From: Prosopocoilus inquinatus
Taxonomy: Eukaryota > Arthropoda > Insecta > Coleoptera > Lucanidae
Assembly (NCBI GenBank): GCA_036172665.1
Contig: JAYKNF010000018.1
Location: 434,001-498,000 of the forward strand
Reading direction: 5' to 3'
Length of the DNA: 64,000 nucleotides
Of this stretch, positions 1-9,983 are shown piece after piece. The translations under genes and the position numbers were made by a program. The notes below the pieces were generated by a model that was given only the letters and a program-made list of their open reading frames with translations, searched no databases and had not been told where the DNA came from. The stretch's first letter is position 1; each line of letters starts with the position of its first letter.

Positions 1-149
1 ATTAGATACATCACAGGAACAACGCTAATACGTGCTGTTTCGTTCAAAACTATTTCCAGCTTCTGCTGCGTCCAAAAACTTTGTATCTCACATCAGAGTT
101 ACTGGAGTCCATCTAAACGTCAAATAACATCATAGATGAGTAAGGATCG

Positions 150-298
150 ATTAGATACATCACAGGAACAACGCTAATACGTGTTGTTTCGTTTAAAACT
201 ATTTCCAGCTTCTGCTGCGTCCGAGAACTTCGTATCTCACGTCAGGGTTACTGGAGTCCATCCAAACGTCAAATAACATGATAGATAAGTAAGGATCG
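150..298 (+). repeat. Reference satellite monomer, type a (149 bp)
   Basis: This copy is a convenient reference. It has 32 C and 29 G (41% GC) and 9 CpG dinucleotides, about 1.45 times the number expected from composition. Type a is recognised by GAGAACTTCG followed by CACGTCAGGGTTACTGG and ATCCAAACGTC. Landmarks inside the monomer are an AACAAC/GTTGTT inverted repeat at positions 18-39, a TTTAAA run at 43-48, a GCTGCGTCC block near 65-73, the odd palindrome TGGAGTCCA near 113-121, and an ATCGAT site spanning the monomer boundary. Subforms of type a read TATATCACG instead of TATCTCACG, or end in GATATATGAG instead of GATAGATAAG. The phase chosen as base 1 is arbitrary. Confidence 0.95.
187..203 (+). 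other. Degenerate CENP-B-box-like stretch
   Basis: TTTCGTTTAAAACTATT lines up with the mammalian 17-bp CENP-B box (YTTCGTTGGAARCGGGA). It keeps TTCG, the central A and the C of the nine bases considered essential, but lacks the three Gs that follow. It recurs once per monomer. A functional CENP-B site is not supported; the similarity may be chance. Confidence 0.2.
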
Positions 299-447
299 AT
301 TAGATACATCACAGGAACAACGCTAATGCGTGTTGTTTCGTTTAAAATTATTTCCAGCTTCTGCTGCGTCCGAGAACTTCGTATATCACGTCAGGGTTAC
401 TGGAGTCCATCCAAACGTCAAATAACATGATAGATGAGTAAGGATCG

Positions 448-596
448 ATTAGATACATCACAGGAACAACGCTAACACGTGTTGTTTCGTTTAAAACTAT
501 TTCCAGCTTCTGCTGCGTCCGAAAACGTCGTATCTCACATCAGAGCTACTGGAGTCCATCGAAACGCCAAATAACATGATAGATGAGTAAGGATCG
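448..596 (+). repeat. Satellite monomer type c (GAAAACGTCG / CAGAGCTACT / ATCGAAACGCC)
   Basis: Type c is marked by GAAAACGTCGTATCTCAC, the substitution CAGAGCTACT in place of CAGAGTTACT, and ATCGAAACGCCAAATAAC. Many copies, including this one, read GCTAACACGTGTTG instead of GCTAATACGTGTTG, which creates a perfect 10-bp palindrome. Type c is usually followed by a type d monomer, as here. One subform reads CGTCGTTTTTCAC (near 29127, 31959, 35836, 40310 and 46120), and another ends in GAAACGAAAAATAAC (34531, 39001, 44813). These private changes were used to line up the large duplications. Confidence 0.9.
465..486. other. Inverted repeat with nested palindrome in the monomer
   Basis: AACAAC at 465-470 and GTTGTT at 481-486 form a perfect 6-bp inverted repeat around a 10-base centre. 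It is conserved in nearly all monomers (monomer positions 18-39). In this type c copy the centre reads so that AACACGTGTT at 474-483 is itself a perfect 10-bp palindrome containing the E-box CACGTG. Most other types have AATACGTGTT or AATGCGTGTT, each one change away from perfect symmetry. Short dyads are reported as a feature of several centromeric satellites; any role here is inference. Confidence 0.7.
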
Positions 597-1043
597 ATTA
601 GATACATCACAGGAACAACGCTAATACGTGTTGTTTCGTTCAAAACTATTTCCAGCTCCTGCTGCGTCCAAAAACTTTGTATCTCACATCAGACTTACTG
701 GAGTCCATCCAAAGGTCAAATAACATGTTAGATAAGTAAGGATCGTTTAGATACATCACAGGAACAACGCTAATACGTGTTGTTTCATTTAAAACTATTT
801 CCAGCTTCTGCTGCGTCCGAGAACTTCGTATCTCACGTCAGGGTTACTGGAGTCCATCCAAACGTCAAATAACATGATATATGAGTAAGGATCGATTAGA
901 TACAGCACAGGAACAACGCTAATACGTGTTGTTTCGTTTAAAACTATTTCCAGCTCCTGCTGCGTCCAAAAACTTTGTATCTCACATCAGAGTTACTGGA
1001 GTCCATCCAAACGTCAAATAACATGATAGATGAGTAAGGATCG

Positions 1044-1192
1044 ATTAGATACATCACAGGAACAACGCTAATACGTGTTGTTTCGTTCAAAACTATTTCC
1101 AGCTTCTGCTGCGTCCAAAAACTTTGTATCTCACATCAGAGTTACTGGAGTCCATCCAAACGTCAAATAACATGATAGATAAGTAAGGATCG
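1044..1192 (+). repeat. Satellite monomer type f (TTCAAAAC / CAAAAACTTTG / CAGAGTTACT)
   Basis: Type f has GTTTCGTTCAAAAC where most monomers have GTTTCGTTTAAAAC, so it lacks the TTTAAA run. It continues with CTTCTGCTGCGTCCAAAAAC, TTTGTATCTCACATCAGAG and ATCCAAACGTC. It resembles type d but has CTTCTGC instead of CTCCTGC and CAGAGTT instead of CAGACTT. It occurs all along the window. A subform with GTGCTGTTTCG and ATCTAAACGTC (monomers at 1, 6258, 9984 and 16686) marks the start of the large left-hand duplications. Confidence 0.88.
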
Positions 1193-1340
1193 ATTAGATA
1201 CATCACAGGAACAACGCTAATGCGTGTTGTTTCGTTTAAATTATTTCCAGCTTCTGCTGCGTCCGAGAACTTCGTATATCACGTCAGGGTTACTGGAGTC
1301 CATCCAAACGTCAAATAACATGATAGATGAGTAAGGACCG
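1193..1340 (+). repeat. 148-bp monomer with 1-bp deletion at the TTTAAA run
   Basis: This copy reads TCGTTTAAATTATTTCC, one A shorter than the related TCGTTTAAAATTATTTCC form. The same 148-bp form recurs ten more times (near 7495, 11222, 14203, 15840, 16582, 17932, 20606, 21946, 23437 and 26267). Each time it carries TATATCACGTCAGGG, so these are copies of a single deletion event rather than independent slippage. Confidence 0.93.
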
Positions 1341-1489
1341 ATTAGATACATCACAGGAACAACGCTAACACGTGTTGTTTCGTTTAAAACTATTTCCAGC
1401 TTCTGCTGCGTCCAAAAACTTTGTATCTCACATCAGAGCTACTGGAGTCCATCGAAACGCCAAATAACATGATAGATGAGTAAGGATCG
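1341..1489 (+). repeat. Chimeric monomer at a recombination breakpoint
   Basis: The first half (GCTAACACGTGTTG, TTTAAAAC) matches the tenth monomer of the block starting at 6258, that is type c. The second half (CAAAAACTTTG then CAGAGCTACT and GAAACGCC) matches the monomer at 3874. Sequence to the left agrees with the 6258 block, and sequence to the right agrees with the block 2533 bp downstream. The exchange point lies in the shared stretch around 1398-1416. This is the expected product of unequal crossing over or conversion between misaligned monomers. Confidence 0.8.
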
Positions 1490-2234
1490 ATTAGATACAT
1501 CACAGGAACAACGCTAATACGTGTTGTTTCACTTAAAACTATTTCCAGCTTCAGCTGCGTCCGAGAACTTCGTATCTCACATCAAAGTTACTGGAGTCCA
1601 TCGAAACGCCAAATAACATGATATATGAGTAAGGATCGATTAGATACATCACAGGAACAACGCTAATGCGTGTTGTTTCGTTTAAAACTATTTCCAGCTT
1701 CTGCTGCGTCCGAGAATTTCGTATCTCACATTAGAGTTACTGGAGTCCATCGAAACGTCAAATAATATAGTAGCTAAGTAAGGATCGATTAGATACATCA
1801 CAGGAACAACGCTAATGCGTGTTGTTTCGTTTAAAACTATTTCTAGCTTCAGCTGCGTCCGAGAACTTCGTATCTCACATCAAAGTTACTGGAGTCCATC
1901 GAAACGCCAAATAACATGATGGATGAGTAAGGATCGATTAGATACATCACAGGAACAACGCTAATAGGTGTTGTTTCGTTCAAAACTATTTCCAGCTTCT
2001 GCTGCGTCCAAAAACTTTGTATCTCACATCAGAGTTACTGGAGTCCATCCAAACGTCAAATAACATGATAGATGAGTAAAGATCGATTAGACACATCACA
2101 GGAACAACGCTAATACGTGTTGTTTCGTTTAAAACTATTTCCAGCTTCTGCTGCGTCCGAGAACTTCGTATCTCACGTCAGGGTTACTGGAGTCCATCCA
2201 AACGTCAAATAACATGATAGATAAGTAAGGATCG
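1420..2234 (+). repeat. Duplicated block P, copy 1 (about 5.5 monomers)
   Basis: Monomers starting at 1490, 1639, 1788, 1937 and 2086 repeat at 4023-4767 with a shift of exactly 17 monomers (2533 bp). Shared private changes are TTTCACTTAAAAC, TAATATAGTAGC, GATGGATGAG, CTAATAGGTG and GAGTAAAGATCG. One difference noted is ACACATCACAGG here against ACACATTACAGG in the copy. Confidence 0.86.
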
Positions 2235-2681
2235 ATTAGATACATCACAGGAACAACGCTAATATGTGTTGTTTCGTTTAAAACTATTTCCAGCTTCTGC
2301 TGCCTCAGAAAACGTCGTATCTCACATCAGAGCTACTGGAGTTCATCGAAACGCCAAATAACATGATAGATGAGTAAGGATCGATTAGATACATCACAGG
2401 AACAACGCTAATGCGTGTTGTTTCGTTTAAAACTATTTCCAGCTTCTGCTGCGTCCGAGAACTTCGTATCCCACGTCAGGGTTACTGGAGTCCATCCAAA
2501 CGTCAAATAACATGATAGATAAGTAAGGATCGATTAGATACATCACAGGAACAACGCTAATGCGTGTTGTTTCGTTTAAAACTATTTCCAGGTTCTGCTG
2601 CGTCCAAAAACTTTGTATCTCACATCAGAGCTACTGGAGTCCATCGAGACGCCAAATAACATGATAGATGAGTAAGGATCC
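2235..2681 (+). repeat. Duplicated block Q, copy 1 (3 monomers)
   Basis: This block repeats at 3576-4022, a shift of 9 monomers (1341 bp). The shared markers are CTAATATGTG with TGCCTCAGAAAACG, then GTATCCCACGTC, then CCAGGTTCTG. Small differences exist, for example GGAGTTCATCG here and GGAGTCCATCG in the copy. Confidence 0.86.
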
Positions 2682-3575
2682 ATTAGATACATCACAGGAA
2701 CAACGCTAATACGTGTTGTTTCGTTTGAAACTATTTCCAGGTTCTGCTGCGTCCAAAAACTTTGTATCTCACATCAGAGTTACTGGAGTCCATCCAAACG
2801 TCAAATAACATGATAGATGAGTAAGGATCGATTAGATACATCACAGGAACAACGCTAATGCGTGTTGTTTCGTTTAAAACTATTTCCAGCTTCTGCTGCG
2901 TCCGAAAATTTCGTATCTCACATTAGAGTTACTGGAGTCCATCGAAACGTCAAATAACATGATAGATGAGTAAGGATCGATTAGATACATCACAGAAACA
3001 ACGCTAATACGTGTTGTTTCGTTCAAAACTATTTCCAGCTTCTGCTGCGTCCGAAATCTTTGTGTCTCTCATCAGAGTTACTGGAGTCCATCCAAACGTC
3101 AAATAACATGATAGATGAGTAAAGATCGATTAGATACATCACAGGAACAACGCTAATACGTGTTGTTTCGTTTAAAACTATTTCCAGATTCTGCTGCGTC
3201 CGAGAACTTCGTATCTCACGTCAGGGTTACTGGAGTCCATCCAAACGTCAAATAACATGATAGATAAGTAAGGATCGATTAGATACTACACAGGAACAAC
3301 GCTAATGCGTGTTGTTTCGTTTAAAACTATTTTCAGCTCCTGCTGCGTCCATAAACTTTGTATCTCACATCAGACTTAGTGGAGTCCATCCAAACGTCAA
3401 ATAACATGATAGATAAGTAAGGATCGATTAGATACATCACAGTAACAACGCTAATGCGTGTTGTTTCGTTTAAAACTATTTCTAGCTTCAGCTGCGTCCG
3501 AGAACTTCGTATCTCACATCAAAGTTACTGGAGTCCATCGAAACGCTAAATAACATGATAGATGAGTAAGGATCG
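2682..3575 (+). repeat. Mixed satellite monomers with scattered private changes
   Basis: Six monomers lie between the two copies of block Q. Each carries isolated substitutions rare elsewhere, for example GGATCCATTAG and GTTTGAAAC near 2677-2732, AATCTTTGTGTCTCTC near 3054, TAGATACTACACAGG near 3280 and CATAAACTTTG near 3349. No longer block match is evident except that the AATCTTTGTGTCTCTC form recurs near 52966. This looks like older, less homogenised satellite. Confidence 0.72.
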
Positions 3576-4767
3576 ATTAGATACATCACAGGAACAACGC
3601 TAATATGTGTTGTTTCGTTTAAAACTATTTCCAGCTTCTGCTGCCTCAGAAAACGTCGTATCTCACATCGGAGCTACTGGAGTCCATCGAAACGCCAAAT
3701 AACATGATAGATGAGTAAGGATCGATTAGATACATCACAGGAACAACGCTAATGCGTGTTGTTTCGTTTAAAACTATTTCCAGCTTCTGCTGCGTCCGAG
3801 AACTTCGTATCCCACGTCAGGGTTACTGGAGTCCATCCAAACGTCAAATAACATGATAGATAAGTAAGGATCGATTAGATACATCACAGGAACAACGCTA
3901 ATGCGTGTTGTTTCGTTTAAAACTATTTCCAGGTTCTGCTGCGTCCAAAAACTTTGTATCTCACATCAGAGCTACTGGAGTCCATCGAAACGCCAAATAA
4001 CATGATAGATGAGTAAGGATCGATTAGATACATCACAGGAACAACGCTAATACGTGTTGTTTCACTTAAAACTATTTCCAGCTTCAGCTGCGTCCGAGAA
4101 CTTCGTATCTCACATCAAAGTTACTGGAGTCCATCGAAACGCCAAATAACATGATATATGAGTAAGGATCGATTAGATACATCACAGGAACAACGCTAAT
4201 GCGTGTTGTTTCGTTTAAAACTATTTCCAGCTTCTGCTGCGTCCGAGAATTTCGTATCTCACATTAGAGTTACTGGAGTCCATCGAAACGTCAAATAATA
4301 TAGTAGCTAAGTAAGGATCGATTAGATACATCACAGGAACAACGCTAATGCGTGTTGTTTCGTTTAAAACTATTTCTAGCTTCAGCTGCGTCCGAGAACT
4401 TCGTATCTCACATCAAAGTTACTGGAGTCCATCGAAACGCCAAATAACATGATGGATGAGTAAGGATCGATTAGATACATCACAGGAACAACGCTAATAG
4501 GTGTTGTTTCGTTCAAAACTATTTCCAGCTTCTGCTGCGTCCAAAAACTTTGTATCTCACATCAGAGTTACTGGAGTCCATCCAAACGTCAAATAACATG
4601 ATAGATGAGTAAAGATCGATTAGACACATTACAGGAACAACGCTAATACGTGTTGTTTCGTTTAAAACTATTTCCAGCTTCTGCTGCGTCCGAGAACTTC
4701 GTATCTCACGTCAGGGTTACTGGAGTCCATCCAAACGTCAAATAACATGATAGATAAGTAAGGATCG
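3576..4767 (+). repeat. Second copies of blocks Q and P
   Basis: 3576-4022 repeats 2235-2681, and 3953-4767 repeats 1420-2234. The two source blocks are therefore joined in the opposite order to their order upstream (Q then P here, P then Q upstream). This fits repeated overlapping unequal exchanges rather than a single duplication. Confidence 0.83.
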
Positions 4768-6257
4768 ATTAGATACATCACAGGAACAACGCTAATGCGT
4801 GTTGTTTCGTTTAAAACTATTTCCCGTTTCTGCTGCGTCCGAGAACTTCGTATCTCACGTCAGGGTTACTGGAGTCCATCGAAACGCCAAATAACATGAT
4901 AGATGAATAAGGATCGATTAGATACATCACAGAAACAACGCTAATGCGTGTTGTTTCGTTTAAAACTATTTCCAGCTTCTGCTGCGTCCGAAAATTTCGT
5001 ATCTCACATTAGAGTTACTGGAGTCCATCGAAACGTCAAATAACATAGTAGCTAAGTAAGGATCGATTAGATACATCACAGGAACAACGCTAATGCGTGT
5101 TGTTTCGTTTAAAACTATTTCCAGCTACTGCTGCGTCCAAAAACTTTGTATCTCACATCAGACTTACTGGAGTCCATCCAAACTTCAAATAACATGTTAG
5201 ATAAGTAAGGATCGTTTAGATACATCACAGGAACAACGCTAATACGTGTTGTTTCACTTAAAACTATTTCCAGCTTCAGCTGCGTCCGAGAACTTCGTAT
5301 CTCACATCAAAGTTACTGGAGTCCATCGAAACGCCAAATAACATGATATATGAGTAAGGATCGATTAGATACATCACAGGAACAACGCTAATGCGTGTTG
5401 TTTCGTTTAAAACTATTTCCAGCTTCTGCTGCGTCCGAGAATTTCGTATCTCACATTAGAGTTACTGGAGTCCATCGAAACGTCAAATAATATAGTAGCT
5501 AAGTAAGGATCGATTAGATACATCACAGGAACAACGCTAATGCGTGTTGTTTCGTTTAAAACTATTTCCAGCTCCTGCTGCGTCCAAAAACTTTGTATCT
5601 CACATCAGACTTACTGGAGTCCATCCAAACGTCAAGTAACATGTTAGATAAGTAAAGATCGTTTAGATACATCACAGGAACAACGCTAATACGTGTTGTT
5701 TCATTTAAAACTATTTCCAGCTTCAGCTGCGTCCGAGAACTTCGTATCTCACATCAAAGTTACTGGAATCCATCGAAACGCCAAATAACATGATAGATGA
5801 GTAAGGATCGATTAGATACATCACAGGAACAACGCTAATGCGTGTTGTTTCGTTTAAAACTATTTCCAGCTCCTGCTGCGTCCAAAAACTTTGTATCTCA
5901 CATCAGACTTACTGGAGTCCATCCAAACGTCAAATAACATGTTAGATAAGTAAGGATCGATTAGATACATCACAGGAACAACGCTAATACGTGTTGTTTC
6001 GTTCAAAACTATTTCCAGCTTCTGCTGCGTCCAAGAACTTTGTATCTCACATCAGAGTTACTGGAGTCCATCCAAACGTCAAATAACATGATAGATGAGT
6101 AAGGATCGATTAGATACATCACAGGAACAACGCTAATACGTGTTGTTTCGTTTAAAACTATTTCCAGCTCCTGCTGCGTCCAAAAACTTTGTATCTCACA
6201 TCAGAGTTACTGGAGTCCATCCAAACGTCAAATAACATGATAGATGAGTAAGGATCG
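4768..6257 (+). repeat. Satellite patchwork with a partly repeated 8-monomer spacing
   Basis: Ten monomers of types b, d, e and f. The e-like monomer with TTTCACTTAAAAC at 5215 repeats the one at 4023 at a shift of 8 monomers (1192 bp), and the monomer after it also agrees. The oddity TTTCCCGTTTCTG near 4821 occurs only here. d-e dimers occur at about 5066-5363 and 5513-5810. No gene or other element is present. Confidence 0.8.
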
Positions 6258-8194
6258 ATTAGATACATCACAGGAACAACGCTAATACGTGCTGTTTCGT
6301 TCAAAACTATTTCCAGCTTCTGCTGCGTCCAAAAACTTTGTATCTCACATCAGAGTTACTGGAGTCCATCTAAACGTCAAATAACATCATAGATGAGTAA
6401 GGATCGATTAGATACATCACAGGAACAACGCTAATACGTGTTGTTTCGTTTAAAACTATTTCCAGCTTCTGCTGCGTCCGAGAACTTCGTATCTCACGTC
6501 AGGGTTACTGGAGTCCATCCAAACGTCAAATAACATGATAGATAAGTAAGGATCGATTAGATACATCACAGGAACAACGCTAATGCGTGTTGTTTCGTTT
6601 AAAATTATTTCCAGCTTCTGCTGCGTCCGAGAACTTCGTATATCACGTCAGGGTTACTGGAGTCCATCCAAACGTCAAATAACATGATAGATGAGTAAGG
6701 ATCGATTAGATACATCACAGGAACAACGCTAACACGTGTTGTTTCGTTTAAAACTATTTCCAGCTTCTGCTGCGTCCGAAAACGTCGTATCTCACATCAG
6801 AGCTACTGGAGTCCATCGAAACGCCAAATAACATGATAGATGAGTAAGGATCGATTAGATACATCACAGGAACAACGCTAATACGTGTTGTTTCGTTCAA
6901 AACTATTTCCAGCTCCTGCTGCGTCCAAAAACTTTGTATCTCACATCAGACTTACTGGAGTCCATCCAAAGGTCAAATAACATGTTAGATAAGTAAGGAT
7001 CGTTTAGATACATCACAGGAACAACGCTAATACGTGTTGTTTCATTTAAAACTATTTCCAGCTTCTGCTGCGTCCGAGAACTTCGTATCTCACGTCAGGG
7101 TTACTGGAGTCCATCCAAACGTCAAATAACATGATATATGAGTAAGGATCGATTAGATACAGCACAGGAACAACGCTAATACGTGTTGTTTCGTTTAAAA
7201 CTATTTCCAGCTCCTGCTGCGTCCAAAAACTTTGTATCTCACATCAGAGTTACTGGAGTCCATCCAAACGTCAAATAACATGATAGATGAGTAAGGATCG
7301 ATTAGATACATCACAGGAACAACGCTAATACGTGTTGTTTCGTTCAAAACTATTTCCAGCTTCTGCTGCGTCCAAAAACTTTGTATCTCACATCAGAGTT
7401 ACTGGAGTCCATCCAAACGTCAAATAACATGATAGATAAGTAAGGATCGATTAGATACATCACAGGAACAACGCTAATGCGTGTTGTTTCGTTTAAATTA
7501 TTTCCAGCTTCTGCTGCGTCCGAGAACTTCGTATATCACGTCAGGGTTACTGGAGTCCATCCAAACGTCAAATAACATGATAGATGAGTAAGGACCGATT
7601 AGATACATCACAGGAACAACGCTAACACGTGTTGTTTCGTTTAAAACTATTTCCAGCTTCTGCTGCGTCCGAAAACGTCGTATCTCACACCAGAGCTACT
7701 GGAGTCCATCGAAACGCCAAATAACATGATAGATGAGTAAGGATCGATTAGATACATCACAGGAACAACGCTAATACGTGTTGTTTCGTTCAAAACTATT
7801 TCCAGCTCCTGCTGCGTCCAAAAACTTTGTATCTCACATCAGACTTACTGGAGTCCATCCAAACGTCAAATAACATGTTAGATAAGTAAGGATCGTTTAG
7901 ATACATCACAGGAACAACTCTAATACGTGTTGTTTCATTTAAAACTATTTCCAGCTTCTGCTGCGTCCGAGAACTTCGTATATCACGTCAGGGTTACTGG
8001 AGTCCATCCAAACGTCAAATAACATGATAGATGAGTAAGGATCGATTAGATACATCACAGGAACAACGCTAATGCGTGTTGTTTCGTTTAAAAACTATTT
8101 CCAGCTTCTGCTGCGTCCGAGAACTTCGTATCTCACGTCAGGGTTACTGGAGTCCATCCAAACGTCAAATAACATGATAGATGAGTAAGGATCG
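6258..8194 (+). repeat. Higher-order block L, copy 2 (13 monomers)
   Basis: This block begins with the GTGCTGTTTCG f-type monomer and runs through a fixed order of variants, ending with the AACAACTCTAATACG monomer and a 150-bp monomer. The same 13 monomers recur at 9984-11920 and 16686-18622. Differences between copies are few, for example TCACACCAGAGC near 7690 against TCACATCAGAGC in the others. Confidence 0.9.
8045..8194 (+). repeat. 150-bp monomer with 1-bp insertion at the TTTAAA run
   Basis: This copy reads TCGTTTAAAAACTATTTCC, with one extra A. The form is seen nine times (near 8090, 8540, 11816, 18528, 24028, 28646, 31478, 33416 and 43698). All 20 single-base length changes in the window are in this same A-rich run, so it is the only length-variable point of the monomer apart from two larger deletions. 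Confidence 0.92.
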
Positions 8195-8642
8195 ATTAGA
8201 TACATCACAGGAACAACGCTAATGCGTGTTGTTTCGTTCAAAACTATTTCCAGCTCCTGCTGCGTCCAAAAACTTTGTATCTCACATCAGACTTACTGGA
8301 GTCCATCCAAACGTCAAATAACATGTTAGATAAGTAAGGATCGTTTAGATACATCACAGGAACAACTCTAATACGTGTTGTTTCATTTAAAACTATTTCC
8401 AGCTTCTGCTGCGTCCGAGAACTTCGTATATCACGTCAGGGTTACTGGAGTCCATCCAAACGTCAAATAACATGATAGATGAGTAAGGATCGATTAGATA
8501 CATCACAGGAACAACGCTAATGCGTGTTGTTTCGTTTAAAAACTATTTCCAGCTTCTGCTGCGTCCGAGAACTTTGTATCTCACATCAGAGTTACTGGAG
8601 TCCATCCAAACGTCAAACAACATGATAGATGAGTAAGGATCG
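8195..8642 (+). repeat. Local duplication of three monomers
   Basis: This segment repeats 7747-8194 at a shift of 448 bp (149+149+150), including the rare AACAACTCTAATACG and the 150-bp monomer. It diverges in the second half of the last monomer, where type f sequence takes over. The other copies of block L lack it, so it arose after block L spread or was lost from them. Confidence 0.84.
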
Positions 8643-9983
8643 ATTAGATACATCACAGGAACAACGCTAATACGTGTTGTTTCGTTTAAAACTATTTCCA
8701 GTTTCTGCTGCGTCCGAGAACTTCGTATCTCACGTCAGGGTTACTGGAGTCCATCCAAACGTCAAATAACATGATAGATAAGTAAGGATCGATTAGATAC
8801 ATCACAGGAACAACGCTAATGCGTGTTGTTTCGTTAAAAACTATTTCCAGCTTCTGCTGCGTCCGAAAATTTCGTATCTCACATTAGAGTTACTGGAGTC
8901 CATCCAAACGTCAAATAACATAGTAGCTAAGTAAGGATCGATTAGATACATCACAGGAACAACGCTAATGCGTGTTGTTTCGTTTAAAACTATTTCCAGC
9001 TTCTGCTGCGTCCGAAAATTTCGTATCTCACATCAGAGTTACTGGAGTCCATCCAAACGTCAAATAACATAGTAGCTAAGTAAGGATCGATTAGATACAT
9101 CACAGGAACAACGCTAATGCGTGTTGTTTCGCTTAAAACTATTTCCAGCTTCTGCTGCGTCCGAAAATTTCGTATCTCACATCAGAGTTACTGGAGTCCA
9201 TCCAAACGTCAAATAACATGATAGATGAGTAAGGATCGATTAGACACATCACAGGAACAACGCTAATACGTGTTGTTTCGTTTAAAACTATTTCCAGCTT
9301 CTGCTGCGTCCGAGAACTTCGTATCTCACGTCAGGGTTACTGGAGTCCATCCAAACGTCAAATAACATGATATATGAGTAAGGATCGATTAGATACAGCA
9401 CAGGAACAACGCTAATACGTGTTGTTTCGTTTAAAACTATTTCCAGCTCCTGCTGCGTCCAAAAACTTTGTATCTCACATCAGACTTACTGGAGTCCATC
9501 CAAACATCAAATAACATGATAGATAAGTAAGGATCGATTAGATACATCACAGGAACAACACTAATGCGTGTTGTTTCGTTTAAAACTATTTCCAGCTTCT
9601 GCTGCGTCCGAAAATTTCGTATCTCACATCAGAGTTACTGGAGTCCATCCAAACGTCAAATAACATGATAGATGAGTAAGGATCGATTAGATACATCACA
9701 GGAACAACGCTAATACGTGTTGTTTCGTTCAAAACTATTTCCAGCTTCTGCTGCGTCCAAGAACTTTGTATCTCACATCAGAGTTACTGGAGTCCATCCA
9801 AACGTCAAATAACATGATAGATGAGTAAGGATCGATTAGATACATCACAGGAACAACGCTAATACGTGTTGTTTCGTTTAAAACTATTTCCAGCTCCTGC
9901 TGCGTCCAAAAACTTTGTATCTCACATCAGAGTTACTGGAGTCCATCCAAACGTCAAATAACATGATAGATGAGTAAGGATCG
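8643..9983 (+). repeat. Nine satellite monomers joining two copies of block L
   Basis: Contains a tttctgc-type monomer, a GTTAAAAAC monomer, b-like monomers, a GCTTAAAAC monomer, a GATATATGAG monomer, a TACAGCACAGG monomer with CAAACATC, and the AACACTAATGCG monomer. The same order is found at 12666-13708, 19368-20290 and 24875-25921, which makes it part of the larger block rather than spacer. It ends with f-type monomers leading back into the GTGCTGTTTCG marker at 9984. Confidence 0.82.

Larger units (their letters stand above)
1..1410 (+). repeat. Higher-order block L, copy 1 (truncated, about 9.5 monomers)
   Basis: This stretch matches 6258-7666 at a shift of 6257 bp with no difference that I noticed, including the rare variants GTGCTGTTTCG, ATCTAAACGTC, CATCATAGATG, AAAGGTCAAATAAC and TACAGCACAGG. 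Agreement ends inside the chimeric monomer at 1341. The left part of the block, if any, is outside the window. Confidence 0.88.

Noticed and set aside
187..203. Functional CENP-B box
   Set aside because: The essential CGGG part is missing in all monomers looked at. Kept only as a weak similarity.
150..298. Minus-strand mini-frame of about 26 codons (ATG in ATGTTATTTGACG to TAG in GGAAATAG) present in most monomers
   Set aside because: Variants between monomers change amino acids freely (for example Trp to Ser where ATCC becomes ATCG), with no sign of codon-level constraint. Conservation is explained by satellite homogenisation.
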